The notes: a model not told the origin generated them from the sequence alone. Counted from the first letter of the stretch, positions 11,844 through 23,832 are shown. The stretch is DNA of 64,000 bases from Bostrychus sinensis (GCA_020698575.1 CM036248.1:23672229-23736228), one strand, 5' to 3'. Made by a program: numbers and translations.

Positions 11844-13074
11844 ATGCACCAACATCATAACTGTGGGATTAATAAGAAAATGTGCTCTATATTATATGCA
11901 CTGCTTGTCGTCCAAGTGGCCCGTAAGTATTTAAAGTCAAAAGATCTCAACTCGTTACTGCTCAGTGTTGAAGTGAATTTACTTTTGTTGACTTTAACTA
12001 TTTTGCAGGATGTGCAGACGATCTTAAATTGGAGACAAGAACTTATAATGTTGGAGACACAGTGACCCTCAAATGTCCTCGCCATTACAAAGAGTTATCA
12101 TCATCATTGCATTGGATCAGACTTCTTTCTGGAAATATGCCTGAATCCTTAGGAGGGACAGTCTTCATATGACTCTAAGTTTGTAAATGAGACACCTCAC
12201 TCTTCTTTTAAAACAAAACAAGAACCTGGATCATTCGTCCTGGAGCTTGATAAGGCCAAGCTGAGTGACACTGGATTTTACTACTGTGTGAAAGTAGAAA
12301 ATGATTTCAAAATCCTGACTTTTGTGACTGGGACATTTGTAAAAATTCAAGGTAAATCAGTAAATTTTTACATTTGTATTAAAGATTTTATGATGATTGT
12401 ATATTTTCTGTTTCTTAGACCCAGAGGCAGACATCAGTGTGGTCAGTCCAGACCTCCAGATCCTCTTTGGAAATGGAACAAAAGTTCATGTCAAAGGTAT
12501 TTGAAACATATTTGTTGTTAAAAAGAAGCTCTGCAACATTTACTCTTTGGTAATATTTATTATTGTATTTATTTCTAACTTATATTGTTTGAATATTGTT
12601 TATCACAGCAGAGGACAAATGTGTTTTACAGAAGACCACACTAGTTCTGATTCTCAGTGTTGCTTTAACCATCAGTCTGATCGTCATAATCTTCCTCATT
12701 TATTTTATCAAGAAGAGGACTTCTGATGGTTTCCTTGGTAACTTTATATAATTTTAGATATTTCATAGTCAGTACAACATCCTGAATTGACCTCTTTCTG
12801 TTTAAGTTGGGCAAAATACAAATAATGGATCATTGAATGATGAACACCCACATCAGTTGGTATGTTTGTATGAAGGCCCATGTTTTCTTTTCTTTCTTTT
12901 TTTCTTTTTGTTTTTCCAAATGTTTAAATACAAAATGATTATCTTTCACAGACAGATGGTGGTGAGGTGTATTTTGCTCCAAAGTTCAAGAAGAAAAAAG
13001 CTGAGAAGTCTCAGCGCAGGACGGTGAAGGCAGAGGAACATGTCGTCTACTCTGATGTCAGAGTCAAACCATAA
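11844..13074 (+). pseudogene. nitr: NITR-1, novel immune-type receptor pseudogene (type I V, tail a)
   Basis: Exons: leader 11844-11922; V 12009-12351; I remnant 12419-12496; TM 12609-12737; tail 12807-12859 and 12952-13074. NITRs are fish Ig receptors of lymphoid cells that signal through cytoplasmic Tyr motifs. The V exon has an extra base near 12160 (GGGACAGTC where sister genes read GGGACGTC), which gives TGA at 12170-12172. The I exon is only 78 bp instead of 348; the missing 270 bp are a multiple of three and remove the whole Ig core but keep the FGNGTKV end. The TM segment and the tail (EVYFAPKF and HVVYSDVRV, the latter fitting the ITIM consensus) remain open. One terminal acceptor reads TTTAAG where NITR-7 has TTTCAG. 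AATAAA at 13363-13368. Confidence 0.85.
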
Positions 13075-15160
13075 GTGTCCTCAATAGTACATGCATACAG
13101 TATCCAGTTCAGGGCAATTTGTTGTAAAATGTTATTATTTTTTTATGTTTATGATGCTTCATTATTTTTGTGGCTTTAGTAGATGTTTATAAATAGTCAA
13201 ATGTTACTAAGCAAATAATAACAGTGGTATGTGTAAGATGTATCCATTCCATTTAGACAAAATTACAGGCAAAAATATTGTTTATTTCAACAATAGCAGT
13301 GCTACGGAGTTTTTTTTTTTTTTTTGAGCTGCCTTCATCTGTAAAAACAAATTTTTGGCAACAATAAAAAGTTATAATAGCATATCATTGAATGTGACTG
13401 TCATTGTGCTTTAGGCTATCCCAGCAACTATGGGCCTTAGGAAGTTATGTTGTTTATCAAACATTCATGGCTTGTGGCTAGTGTTGATAATAGTGATTGG
13501 CCAGAAAATACAATACATTTACATAAACCACAGTGCCTCTCTATCTGTGCATCACTCAGCAGTCTGTGTATAAGCATCTGTGTGTGGGAGGAGTCTATAG
13601 TGTAGCACTCATGGTTCTGGAGGTGACCTTTGTTTTTGTATTGAGACCAGTGAGCAGAGATGAAATGCTCTTCTATTTTGTTCTATTCTTAAAAGTCCCC
13701 CCACTGTGAAAACCACACACACTTGGTTAATACTGCAGTTAGTAGCCTTGACTTTATAAGGCCAGTTTATAAAGCACAGGTCGTCTTGACTGGATGTAAA
13801 ATTAGCAAATGCATTTACTGCTATAAATTAATTTACATGGAGCAAACATATTGGGAAAGGCTTTATATTAGACAAGTGTTTTAAAATATATTCATAATAT
13901 TTAGTAAATTTGTTGTAAGACAGACCCTGTACGTGCAAAAAAAGGTGTGTCCCTGTCCTATCATGTAAAGAGTTGTATCAGGATTCAGAAGGATATTTTC
14001 ACTGACTTCACTTACCACTTGACCACTGTGACCAGGAGATCCACGTGAACTTTCATGCCACAGATGTTAAACTGTGCATGGTGAGCACTGCTGTGTTACA
14101 GTGAACATACGAGTCACGGTGGTAAAAAACAAGTTTTCCACCAGTCAACCTCAAACTGTGTCGAGAAACGAAACCACATGCAGCAGCTTCACTGAGAGGA
14201 GGGTCTTTGGCTGTCTGACCGACCTCCAAAACCATCTACTCAGAATAGACCTGCTATGGACTAAAACAGGACACTGTGAGGTTTAACTGTAGGTTCACAA
14301 CAGATCAAGGTCATTTTATGTTGCTTTACTAGTTTTCTAAATGTTTGTGAATATAAATCTATTTTCAAACATTCACACTGACACAGGAAGATTATGTTAG
14401 GCTACACCGAAACTTTATATTGACACCTCATTTTGAAAGACAAACCACAACAGAACTTTCCATCCACAACGTATGTACCAAGTTGTTGTCAGGGGTCATT
14501 GTGTTGCATTGGCTTCATGCAAAATATAAAAGCTTCACTTTAAAAACTATGTCCACACCATGTTCTTCAAACAACTTTTCCTGTCTCACTGAGTAATGAC
14601 CTTATTTATTTACAGTTCCAATTAGCTTTATTGAACAGTAGTATGAAGATTACCTGTAATCTATAGATGTACTGAAAACACTGTCTTTTTGTTGCTTACT
14701 GACCTCACAACCTTTTGCCCCTGAGAAAAAAAAGTGTCTTGCACAAGGATACAACAACCAGCATCATCTGGTGGTTGGGCAAAGGCTTAACCTTACTGTC
14801 CCCCAAAATGAATGACTGAAAAAATAAATACAGTATGCATGACCACTTTCCAAAAAAAAAAAAAAAAAAGAAGAAAAAAAACTCTCTTGCAAACTCTTTC
14901 CCATAAGTTGTCAGTAGTTCTCCCAAAGACAATGCTAACATGATCTGTTTAACAAACAACTCATTCAAACCAACACAATACACACTAGTGCTTAACAGAA
15001 AAGTTGGAGTACCAAGAGAAAGTCCAAGTTTGCACAGGGATTGTACCCACAACCTGTGAGACAGAAGTGGTAACTAATCCAAAAATCCTTTGGTGAATGC
15101 TCTGAAGATGATTTTCCTGCTGCAGCTGCACTGAGCATTAGAGCATTATTTAGTCCAAGA
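13075..15160. other. Non-coding spacer between NITR-1 and NITR-2, duplicated downstream of NITR-7
   Basis: No gene is supported here. The stretch is closely repeated at 54284-56330, between NITR-7 and NITR-8, so the two gene pairs share one duplicated block. It contains homopolymer runs (13311-13325, 14851-14869). A GTGTCTTGCACAAGGATACAAC motif, seen at the 3' end of many fish SINE/LINE elements, lies near 14733-14754. Confidence 0.7.
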
Positions 15161-15274
15161 ATATTTGTCATTTATCTCAGAGGTCTCTCAGAGTCAAGAA
15201 TCAAAAAAGTGCACAACATGAAAACATCAACACTGGTGGTGTTTACTGTGTTATGTGTTGACGACATTATTTCC

Positions 15275-15409
15275 ACTGTGGTGGTAAGAAGCGCAGTATC
15301 ACAGACCAATCAGATTGTTCTAAAGGGCTCCTCCCTCTGATATCATTATATTAAGCCACCATTTTATAATGCGCTTGCAGTTTACCCTAGAGTCTGGCAG
15401 ATCAAGAAA
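15275..15409 (+). promoter_or_regulatory. Putative NITR-2 promoter
   Basis: The block shared with other NITR copies is present: CCAATCAGATTGTTC, CTCCTCCCTCTGATATCATT, then TATTAAGCC. It ends about 60 bp before the start codon. The element is conserved even though the V type of this gene differs from that of NITR-1. Confidence 0.5.
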
Positions 15410-16708
15410 ATGTTCCTCATATTATACACATTTCTGATTCTAGGAGTGGCACGTAAGTATTTAAACCTCTTTATGAGACAATATTATTTGAAGACAGTTT
15501 CGTAATGGTTAATGTAACTCTTAACATTTATTTTGCAGGATGCATAAAGGATCCTCTTTTTGAGACAAAGACTTTTGATGTTGGAGAAACAGTGACTCTA
15601 AAATGTCCCTGCGATGCCTCAGAGACCAATACAAATTTGTTCTGGATCAGACTTCTTTCTGGAAACTTGCCTGAATTCTTAGGAGGGAGCGCCATATTTG
15701 ATGATAAAACTGTACATAAACACTCAGCTTTCATTAAAACAAAACAAGAATCTGGAGTTTTTGTCCTGGTTCTTGATGAGGCAAAGCTGAGTGACACTGG
15801 ATTTTACTACTGTGTGAAAGTAAAATATCTCGTCAGAAACATGACATTAGTCACTGGGACATTTCTAAAGATTCAAGGTAAAAAAAAAAAATTGTAAGAT
15901 GTGAATACTTCATATGTGAAACATTTTGTAATTAGCTATTGTTTAATTATTTAGACCCAGAGGCAGACATCAGTGTGGTCAGTCCAGACCTCTCTGGTCC
16001 TGTTCACTCAGGACACTCTGTGGATCTACAGTGTTGGGTCCAAACTGAGAATCAACAGTGTTTTGAGGAGCACATGGTTTTGTGGTTCAGATCTGGACTG
16101 GATCAGTCTAGTCCTGGTTTAGTCTACACTCAGAGGAACAGCTCTGGTGAGTGTGACAGGAGTCCAGAAGATCATGGTCCTCACAAATGTTTCTACACTT
16201 TCTCCAAAACCATGAGCCCCTCTGACGCCGGGACGTACCACTGTGCTGTGGCAGCCTGTGGACAGATCCTCTTTGGAAATGGAGCAAAAGTTGATGTCAA
16301 AGGTATGTGGAATATTATTATCACAAAGTAGCTCATGGTTTAATGCATACTTATTTCAACACAATACATTTAGCAGGTTTTATATTAACACACTGTATAA
16401 ACATGATTTTATTAATTTGATTGGATTGATGTTTATTTTTGCAGCAGAGGACATGTGGGATTTACACAAGGCCAATACTGCTCTTATTCTGCTGAGTATT
16501 ATATTTGGTCTCAGTGTTATTGTCCTTTCCATTTGTTTGACCAAGAAGAAACTGAACGAAGCAACAAGGCCACAGTCAACAAAGACTGCAGGTACATAAT
16601 ATAAGAAATACTTTAACAGATTATAAATGCCATCATAGTTGTCATTTAAGAAATATAATCTCATTTTCTTTCTGCTCCAAAGGTCACAAAGAAGAAGGCA
16701 GACTGTGA
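15410..16708 (+). CDS. nitr: NITR-2, novel immune-type receptor (type II V) with truncated tail
   Basis: Exons: leader 15410-15452; V 15539-15877; I 15955-16302; TM 16445-16591; tail 16683-16708. The predicted protein has 300 residues. The leader is MFLILYTFLILGVA. The V domain shows KCPC...FWIRLLSGNLPEFLGG...DTGFYYC and a J-like GTFLKIQ end. The I domain has six Cys (CWVQ, QQC, GEC, HKC, YHC, AAC) and FGNGAKV in place of the usual GT. A TM helix (TALILLSIIFGLSVIVLSIC) precedes KKKLNEA. A 2-bp deletion in the TM exon (GCAACAAGGCC, where NITR-3 has GCAACTACAGGCC) shifts the frame, so the last exon stops at 16706-16708, before the ITIM. The old ITIM frame ends at 16785-16787 and carries TGT for TCT just before VYTYV. 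AATAAA at 16898-16903. It could be a decoy or non-inhibitory receptor, or an early pseudogene. Confidence 0.85.
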
Positions 16709-16787
16709 AGCTGCACTGCAAAGAACGATTGAAGCGGCAGAAACAGAATGTGTCTACACTTATGTCACCTTTGTTCATGTAAAATAG

Positions 16788-17519
16788 TAATCCAAGCTGT
16801 AATGTAAAAACATTTTTCATTGGATAAAATATTATAGAATATAGTAGAATTTATCATGCAAATGTTTTTTTTATATAAAAATTGTTTTATGAGTAATAAT
16901 AAAATGTTGGTACTGCATTGTTTGTGAAATATTACTAAATAAATTATATTATATTATAGTATATTTAAACAGCGTATGTTACAAAGTGCAGCTATTTTGT
17001 GATGCACTTTTTTGTCAACATTTTATACAGCAAGTTAGTTCTTTCTAAACTGGTCAGAGGTAAAAAAAAAAAAAAATGCAAATGAATATTTCCTAGTGTA
17101 GCTTAATAAAATGATGAATCCTATTGTAACAAGTTTTTAAATTGAGTTAATTAGAGTAGCATGTTATTTGTCAAATTCAGCATTATGACACATATTAGCA
17201 TAAAAAGCAACACACACAAACCATTAAACACTATGTTATGGAGGCTGAGATAGAGGAAGGCAAACCAAAGTAAAGTTTAACAATAATTATTTAGTATAAA
17301 CACATTATATAGGCACTCCCTGTTTACTGTGACAGCTTTCCAAATAGAACTGTGGTTACAGTCTGAAGTCAAACACCGGAAGACACCACAAATTAATTCA
17401 CTCCACAACACTGCAAAGATCGGGTCGTACCATATGTTCTAATTATACCTTGTTGTATTCACAGTTACTCTGAGGGAAGTGCCCCAGAAACAAACAAAAC
17501 AAACAAAACAAAAAGATAA
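16788..17519. other. NITR-2 3' flank
   Basis: AT-rich sequence including the polyadenylation signal at 16898. Its first 400 bp resemble the 3' flanks of NITR-3 and NITR-4. No frame worth calling. Confidence 0.6.
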
Positions 17520-18330
17520 ATGTGTTAGTCCGCCCTTACAAGTGTTCTAAGATTTATCACAGCCATAAAACAGGACAGACTCACGAAAAAGAAACACTAA
17601 ACTTTGCCAAATTCGAAAGGACAAGGACAGCAGTGAGAGAACAGTGCAATCACCCTGGTATCGTTTCTGGTTCAGACCCACCACTCGTTCGATCATCTAC
17701 ATTCCTCTGCTTTGGTGCATTTTGTACTGTGTGACTGTTGGGATTACAATTGCCTGTCCCACTTTCAGGGATACTCCTCAACTCTGTCCTGTGCTTTTGT
17801 TGGAGTGGTCCTTCCTGACCAGCAGGAGCAACTGAATAAACAACACCTCTTGAAGGTTGTGGGCGAACTACTTGGTAAGGAGTAGAGTCCCAAAAATCCT
17901 GAATTTTATTTCTGCCCCTGACTGCATGGTTTCTTGTATATACATGATCACCCTCTTCAAAATCTGGAGCAAAACGCCGATCCTGATCACATAAATCTCT
18001 TTGTTCACTTTTACTTTCAAGTCTTCGCTGTACAGTTTCATAAGCTACAGCTAATAACTACTGATGTTCCTCCACCCACTCTTGGGTCATGCCCTGGTGA
18101 CTGGTGCACAGTGGTGTTATATGCGTAAGTCACCTGGGATAAATGCCAGGGCCATACGCTTTCATTCAGGTGGAAGAGTTTGTATCAGATTGTTTAAAGT
18201 ACAATTAAACCGTTCACATTGCCCCTTGCCCTGGTGGTAATAAGGGGTATTGCACTTTTCTCAGTCTTAAAATTTTACAGAGCTGATGAACCAGATTACT
18301 CTAAAAATTCCACCCTTGGTTAGAGTGAAT
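17520..18330 (-). mobile_element. Ty3/gypsy integrase C-terminal remnant
   Basis: Read on the minus strand, 18330 to about 17550 shows, across several frames, the distal part of a gypsy integrase: HPQGNGQCERFN-like residues near 18190-18245 (after the catalytic Glu region), then DRRFAPDFEEGDHVYTRNHA near 17930-17985 and DFWDSTPYQVVRPQP near 17850-17900. The frame changes several times, so it is dead. It is the 3' part of the same element as the reverse-transcriptase piece at 18386-19450. RNase H and the integrase N-terminal half are missing between them. Confidence 0.7.
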
Positions 18331-18385
18331 GTGGCTCGGTTGGCCAAAAAGCTGAAACCAGTGCTTCACCAAGCCATCTGCTACT

Positions 18386-19450
18386 CTACTTGCACCCTGA
18401 TCCTTGGTAGAGACTGTCTGTGTATATTCTGAATATAATGTATATATTGGTTATTAGAGCTGTGTGGCTAGAGAGCCTAGCCACTAACTGATTTAGTGGA
18501 GAAGCCATATTTGAAAACCTTGCAATAAATCTTCTATAGTAGGAGGCTAATCCCAATAACAGCCTGAGTTCTGCCAGGTTAGTAGGATGTTTCCAGTCCT
18601 GTACTACAACCACTTTGTCAGGTTCTGTGGAAACTCCTTTGGCAGACACTATATGACCTAGGTACTTTACGCTTTTCTGAAAAAAAAAAGTGACATTTAG
18701 ACAGCTTCACTTTTAACCTCTGCCCTTCCAAACAAGAGAGAACTTGGTCTAATTGATCTAGATGTTGTTGCACTGAGGAAGAAAAGACTATTGCATCATC
18801 CAAATATAGAAGCACTGATTGATAACGACAATCCCCAAAAAGCTGCTCCATAAGACGCTGAAACATGCTCTGCGCATTACATAATCCAAAAGGCATACGC
18901 TTAAACTCAAACAAACCAAGTGGTGTACAAAAAGCTGTCTTTTCCTTATCCTTTTCAGCCTCTCCACTTGAGTGTACCCACTGGCCAAATCTAGCATTGA
19001 AAACCACTGGGCTCCGGCCAAAGCATCCAATGACTCCACAATTCTCAGAAGAGAGAATGCGTCTTTTCTAGTCTTAGCATTTACCTGCCTATAGTCAATT
19101 TTTTGCACCAAAACTACTGGTGAAGAATATGGACTGCAACTCTCCCGTTATTTAACTTTGCAATAACTGTTGAATATGATTTTGTGCCAATTCATTCTGA
19201 GAAGGAGGGATTCGTCTATAAGGCTGTCATACAGGTGTTTCATCTCGGAGTGGAATTTCATGAGATATTAAGTTGGTGCACCCTACATCCAGCTCATTTT
19301 TAGCAAACACTTTACTGTACTTTGCTAGAAGAGCTTTTGCTTTTGTTACTGGTCGCCACCTTTTTTTGAAGGTAGGAGTTTTTAGCAGTAATTGTGCAGT
19401 TAAATGTTCCACACATGTCTTATATCTGTATCCAGTGTGTGATGGTAGGC
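18386..19450 (-). mobile_element. Ty3/gypsy reverse transcriptase remnant
   Basis: The minus strand carries a gypsy RT in broken frames: DYRQVNAKTRKDAF near 19080, WFSMLDLASGYTQV near 19000, then FKRMPFGLCNAQSMFQRLM and the catalytic YLDD (VLLYLDDAIVF) near 18805-18835, and the connection segment LLLGLASYYRRFIARFS near 18500-18570. A further upstream pol piece is at 19227-19412. Frameshifts separate these parts. A related RT piece of about 400 bp lies at 57114-57511, inside NITR-8. Short copies of the 5' end (19340-19450) also lie at 24063-24170 and 28803-28915. Confidence 0.85.
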
Positions 19451-19855
19451 AGTTTGTGGATGTTTTTTTTTATTTTTATTTTTTTTCCAGCTCATTTTTT
19501 TATCTGTTAGCTCTAGTTCTCTGCAAAGTGAAAGTAACAGCTCCCCAACAGAAAATGTTTTCCATCTTTTACATTATTTAGGTTATAAAACATGAAACAC
19601 TAATACAAAGGTGTCTAAAATTATCTAGAAAGACAGAAAAAAGCATCATATTGGAAGATGCAACAGAAAGGCATGATCGCAGTTAAGACTGTCAGGAAGT
19701 AAACATTTAAGTCCACTGTTGAGAATATGTGTTTGTTGTATATTTTAAAATACAATATAATAAATAATTTAAATAAAATAACGGTGAGCTGAATGCATTA
19801 TTTTTATTGCTGGTGATGTCCAGTATAATTCCAGTAAATCAGTGTTAAATCGCTT

Positions 19856-20089
19856 ATCTTCTGACTGACTCCTCGCTGGCTTGTTAACATAGAACATGTA
19901 CAAAATTACATACAGAATGTAAATTACAGTATAATCAAGCTGTTTAAATAATATTACAGCTTACTGTGTGTCCACAGACTCTCTCTCTTTTTAGACAGAC
20001 CCCTAGGACAAAGATCACCACCACACAGCAGGACAACAGGACAGACAGAGCCACGGTCACTGGGTTCTGGCTTAAGACTGGGTCCTTGG
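19856..20089 (-). pseudogene. NITR-6-type TM and cytoplasmic exon remnants, copy 1
   Basis: The minus strand at 19965-20089 codes for a TM exon (PVTVALSVLLSCCVVVIFVL followed by CLKRERVC) closely like that of NITR-6. A short cytoplasmic piece (KPARSQSE) lies at about 19858-19895, matching KPARNQSE of NITR-6. No V or I exon of this type lies nearby. The block is repeated at 57620-57863. Confidence 0.75.
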
Positions 20090-20165
20090 CTGGAATAATG
20101 TTTAAAGGTAGAATTAATGTTTTTGTAATTATGAATACATGATTTACACATGCCAACTTGTCTGC

Positions 20166-20342
20166 ATTGAACCTATTTGATAACTCTGCTGCCCATCTCC
20201 TCACCTGCATCTCTTCCTGAGAACACATCAGTCCTGTCCTCAGAGACCTCCACTGGCTGCAGCCCTCAGCCCATCATCTTCAAACTTCTAACCATTGTGT
20301 TCAAGTTCCTCCATAACCTGGCCCCCACCTACCCCACACTTT
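20166..20342 (+). mobile_element. L2-like LINE reverse-transcriptase C-terminal fragment, copy 1
   Basis: The plus strand codes, with small frame breaks, for NSAAHLLTC..., VLRDLHWLQP and LLTIVFKFLHNLAPTYP. This resembles the thumb region after the RT in L2-clade LINEs. It sits next to the NITR-6-type TM remnant and is duplicated with it at about 57945-58110. Confidence 0.6.
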
Positions 20343-20452
20343 GTTTTTGTTTTGTTTGATTTTTTGAAGATTCTAACTCATCCCGGAAAATTGAAACACA
20401 ACTAAACATTAAAAGAAGTCATCTGGACTGAAAAAACAAGTCCAGATGGCTG

Positions 20453-20455
<3 letters not shown>

Positions 20456-20488
<33 letters not shown>

Positions 20489-20700
20489 TTAATAAGAAGA
20501 ATAAGAATAATAAGAATAAGAATAGAAAGAAAGAAAGAAAGAAAGAAAGACAAAGAGAAAGAAAAAGAGAAAGAAAGAAAGAAAGAAAGAAAAAGAGAAA
20601 GAAAGAAAAAAAAGAAAGAAAGAAAAAGAGAGAGAAAGAAAGAAAGAAAGAAAAAGAAAGAAAGAAAGAAAGAAAGAAAAAGAGAAAGAAAGAAATAATA
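20456..20700. repeat. (AAT)n followed by (GAAA)n microsatellite
   Basis: About 50 bp of AAT-type repeats run into some 180 bp of GAAA/AAAGA repeats. The equivalent position upstream of NITR-9 lacks this expansion. Confidence 0.95.
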
Positions 20701-21344
20701 ACATGTATTGTATTTTGTTGTATTATTAAACCAACATTTGTCCCTCTTCAAAAATAAGTTTGGAGCCCTGAGTGATACACATGCAGTGTACCTACTGTTA
20801 AGTGATTATGTTTTGTCTACAAGAGGCCAAGTTTACCAAAACTGTACCAAAGGATGGACAAGGGCTGAGACAATGTTTACTGATATAAAATACATCCTAG
20901 ATAGACAGGTAGATTAAGATGCTTTCTTAAAATAAGAAATACTGATAAAGGTCTCACTGTGTTATATGTATGTTTGTGTGAAAGTTTTTCTGCACTACTA
21001 TGTCTGTACTTTACACACCTGCATGTATTCAGCAGAAGTGTAATGTATATTTTTGGCATTCAATTTTTGTTAGGGTTTTGCTTTCTTTTCCAGTTCATAT
21101 GTTGGTGATGGTGTTGTGCTTTAATCAAAATGAGTTGTGCAACAAACTACTGAAAATCAATATGCATGATGAACATTATTGTGTATTAATAAAAAAAAAT
21201 GTATACCCATACAATGGTTTAGTATACTGTATGTAAGCCTTTACATTATCTTTGCTGTTTTCTCTCAGTGAAACAAAAGTTGACTGCTGGTGGTGTTTAC
21301 TGTAATGTGTTGTGTTGGCGACATTATTTCCACTGTGGTCATAT

Positions 21345-21442
21345 AAAGCGAAGAATCACAAACCAATCAGATTGTTCTAAAGAGCTCCTCCCTCTCATAT
21401 CATTATATTAAAGCAGAGGCACCATTTTACACTGCACTTGCA
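21345..21442 (+). promoter_or_regulatory. Putative NITR-3 promoter
   Basis: The conserved block CCAATCAGATTGTTC, CTCCTCCCTCTCATATCATT and ATATTAAAGC lies 25-80 bp before the start codon, as in NITR-1, -4, -5 and -9. Confidence 0.5.
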
Positions 21443-22851
21443 ATGCACCAACATCATAACTGTGGGATGAATAAGAAAATGTGCTCTATATTATATGCAC
21501 TGCTTGTCGTCCAAGTGGCCCGTAAGTATTTAAAGTCAAAAGATCTCAACTCGTTACTGCTCGGTGTTGAAGTGAATTTACTTTTGTTGACTTTAACTAT
21601 TTTGCAGGATGTGCAGATGATCTTAAATCGGTGACAAGAACTTATAAAGTTGGAGACACAGTGACTCTCAAATGTCCTCGCCATTACACAGAGTTATCAT
21701 CATCATTGCATTGGATCAGACTTCTTTCTGGAAATATGCCTGAATCCTTAGGAGGGACGTCTTCATATGACTCTAATTTTGTAAATGAGACACCTCACCC
21801 TTCTTTTAAAACAAAACAAGAACCTGGATCATTCGTCCTGGAGCTTGATAAGGCCAAGCTGAGTGACACTGGATTTTACTACTGTGTGAAAGTAGAAAAT
21901 GATTTCAAAATCCTGACTTTTGTGACTGGGACATTTGTAAAAATTCAAGGTAAATTAGTGAGATTTTACATTTGTGTTAATTATTTTATGATGATTGTAT
22001 ATTTTCTGTGTTTTTAGGCCCAGAGGCAGACATCAGTGTGGTCAGTCCAGACCTCTCTGGTCCTGTTCACTCAGGACACTCTGTGGATCTACAGTGTTGG
22101 GTCCAAACTGAGAATCAACAGTGTTTAGAGGAGCACATGGTTTTGTGGTTCAGATCTGGACTGGATCAGTCTAGTCCTGGTTTAGTCTACACTCAGAGGA
22201 ACAGCTCTGGTGAGTGTGGCAGGAGTCCAGAAGATCATGGTCCTCACAAATGTTTCTACACTTTCTCCAAAACCATGAGCCCCTCTGACGCCGGGACGTA
22301 CCACTGTGCTGTGGCAGCCTGTGGACAGATCCTCTTTGGAAATGGAGCAAAAGTTGATGTTAAAGGTATGTGGAATATTATTATCACAAAGTAGCTCATG
22401 GTTTAATGCATACTTATTTCAACACAATACATTTAGCAGGTTTTATATTAACACACTGTATAAACATGATTTTATTAATTTGATTTGATTGATGTTTATT
22501 TTTGCAGCAGAGGACATGTGGGATTTACACAAGGCCAATACTGCTCTTATTCTGCTGAGTATTATATTTGGTCTCAGTGTTATTGTCCTTTCCATTTGTT
22601 TGACCAAGAAGAAGCTGAACGAAGCAACTACAGGCCACAGTCAACAAAGACTGCAGGTACATAATATAAGAAATACTTTATCAGATTATAAATGCCATCA
22701 TAGTTATCATTTAAGAAAGATAATCACATTTTTTTCTGCACCAAAGGTCACAAAGAAGAAGGCAGACTGTGAAGCTGCACTGCAAAGAACGATTGAAGCG
22801 GCAGAAACAGAATCTGTCTACACTTATGTCACCTTTGTTCATGTAAAATAG
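21443..22851 (+). CDS. nitr: NITR-3, novel immune-type receptor, inhibitory type (type I V, tail c)
   Basis: Exons: leader 21443-21521; V 21608-21949; I 22018-22365; TM 22508-22656; tail 22747-22851. All junctions are GT-AG and in phase; the product is 340 residues from the first ATG, or 328 from the second at 21479, which starts directly with the hydrophobic leader MCSILYALLVVQVA. The V domain has TLKCP, LHWIRLLSGNMPESLGG, an N-glycosylation site (NET) and LSDTGFYYC, ending GTFVKIQ. The I domain has six Cys, NSS and FGNGAKV. The TM has no charged residue inside, then KKK. The tail ends TESVYTYVTFVHVK; SVYTYV fits the ITIM consensus (S/I/V/L)xYxx(I/V/L), so an inhibitory role via SH2 phosphatases is likely. 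AATAAA at 22979-22984. Confidence 0.9.
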
Positions 22852-23340
22852 TAATCCAAGCTGTAATGTAAGTGCTCTTAAAAGCCATTTTTTCATTAGA
22901 CAAAACATTATAATATGTAGTAGAATTTCCATTATGCATTTTTTTAATGTAATGTTTATGTTGTGTTTTATGAATGATAATAAAAAGTTGGTACTGCATT
23001 GTTTGTAAAATGTTATTAAAGAGTTTATGTATGTTTAAAAAATATTTCTTCAAATATAAAATAAAGTGTATGTTACAGTGTGGGGCTATTTTGTGATGCA
23101 CTTTTTTTAAAATCAACATTTCAAACAACAAGTTAGTAATTTCTAAACAGGTGTAGCTTAAGTCATTTTTATGTTTTGGAGTACCATGTTATTTGTCAAA
23201 TTCAGGATTATGACACATATTAGCATAAAAGCAAAACACAATAAATGCTATAAAAAATAAACAGAAAAAGATGTCTTTGTTGGCTGAAATGAAAATGCAC
23301 AAATCCACAGATTCAGAAAGAGTCCAGTTGTCTGTGATGT
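22852..23340. other. NITR-3 3' flank
   Basis: AT-rich, with the polyadenylation signal near 22979. It is repeated after NITR-4 (27596-28080), and in part after the distal tail exons of NITR-5 (36380-36800). No gene seen. Confidence 0.6.
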
Positions 23341-23343
23341 TTT

Positions 23344-23694
23344 GCAGCCTTAGATCCTCGGGCAGCTCCCTTTTAGCTGAGACTCAAGACAAGAGGTGAC
23401 CGAGCTTTTTCGGTCCGAGCCCCTCGACTCTGGAACGACCTGCCTGAGAAGATAAGGCTGGCACCATTGGTGTCATCTTTTAAATCACGTCTTAAGATGC
23501 ACTTTTATCGACTGGCCTTTTTATCACCTATTTATTTGTTTATTTATTCATTTATTTTACTATGACTTATTTATTGTCGTACTTCTGTCTGTCTAATTGT
23601 ACTCATACATGTGTCTTTTCTTGGCTGATTTTATTGCCTTACCTTGCTGTGTGCTTTGTAAACTTAGTTTTTTAAAAGTGCTATACATATAAAG

Positions 23695-23739
<45 letters not shown>

Positions 23740-23740
23740 T
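23344..23740 (+). mobile_element. L2-like LINE 3' end with (ATT)n tail, copy 1
   Basis: The plus strand codes for GDRAFSVRAPRLWNDLPEKI, then VSSFKSRLKMHF, the conserved C-terminus of L2-clade LINE ORF2. A 3' UTR follows, ending GTGCTATACATATAAAG and a run of ATT units. It lies inside the sequence of a minus-strand NITR-6-type tail exon and splits off its second Tyr motif. The same insertion is present at 28083-28490, so it predates that duplication. Confidence 0.75.
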
Positions 23741-23832
23741 ACACACTGCTCTCTTCTTGTTTTACTGCTCTGTTTCACTTTTCTGGAAGAGAAATTCAGT
23801 GCTGCATAGTTGACATCTGCAGCTCCACCACC
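23741..23832 (-). pseudogene. NITR-6-type ITIM tail exon remnant, copy 1
   Basis: On the minus strand an acceptor CACAG is followed by codons for GAADVNYAALNFSSRKVKQS, identical in the motif to NITR-6; VNYAAL fits the ITIM consensus. The exon is cut after RREQ by the LINE 3' end at 23344-23740. There is no upstream V, I or TM exon of this type nearby. Confidence 0.8.

Noticed and set aside
20456..20700. Possible CRISPR-like or structured array
   Set aside because: Plain microsatellite without spacers; no CRISPR is expected in animal nuclear DNA.
20419..20757. 100-residue frames of Lys/Arg/Glu or Phe/Leu/Ser
   Set aside because: They are translations of the AAT/GAAA microsatellite.
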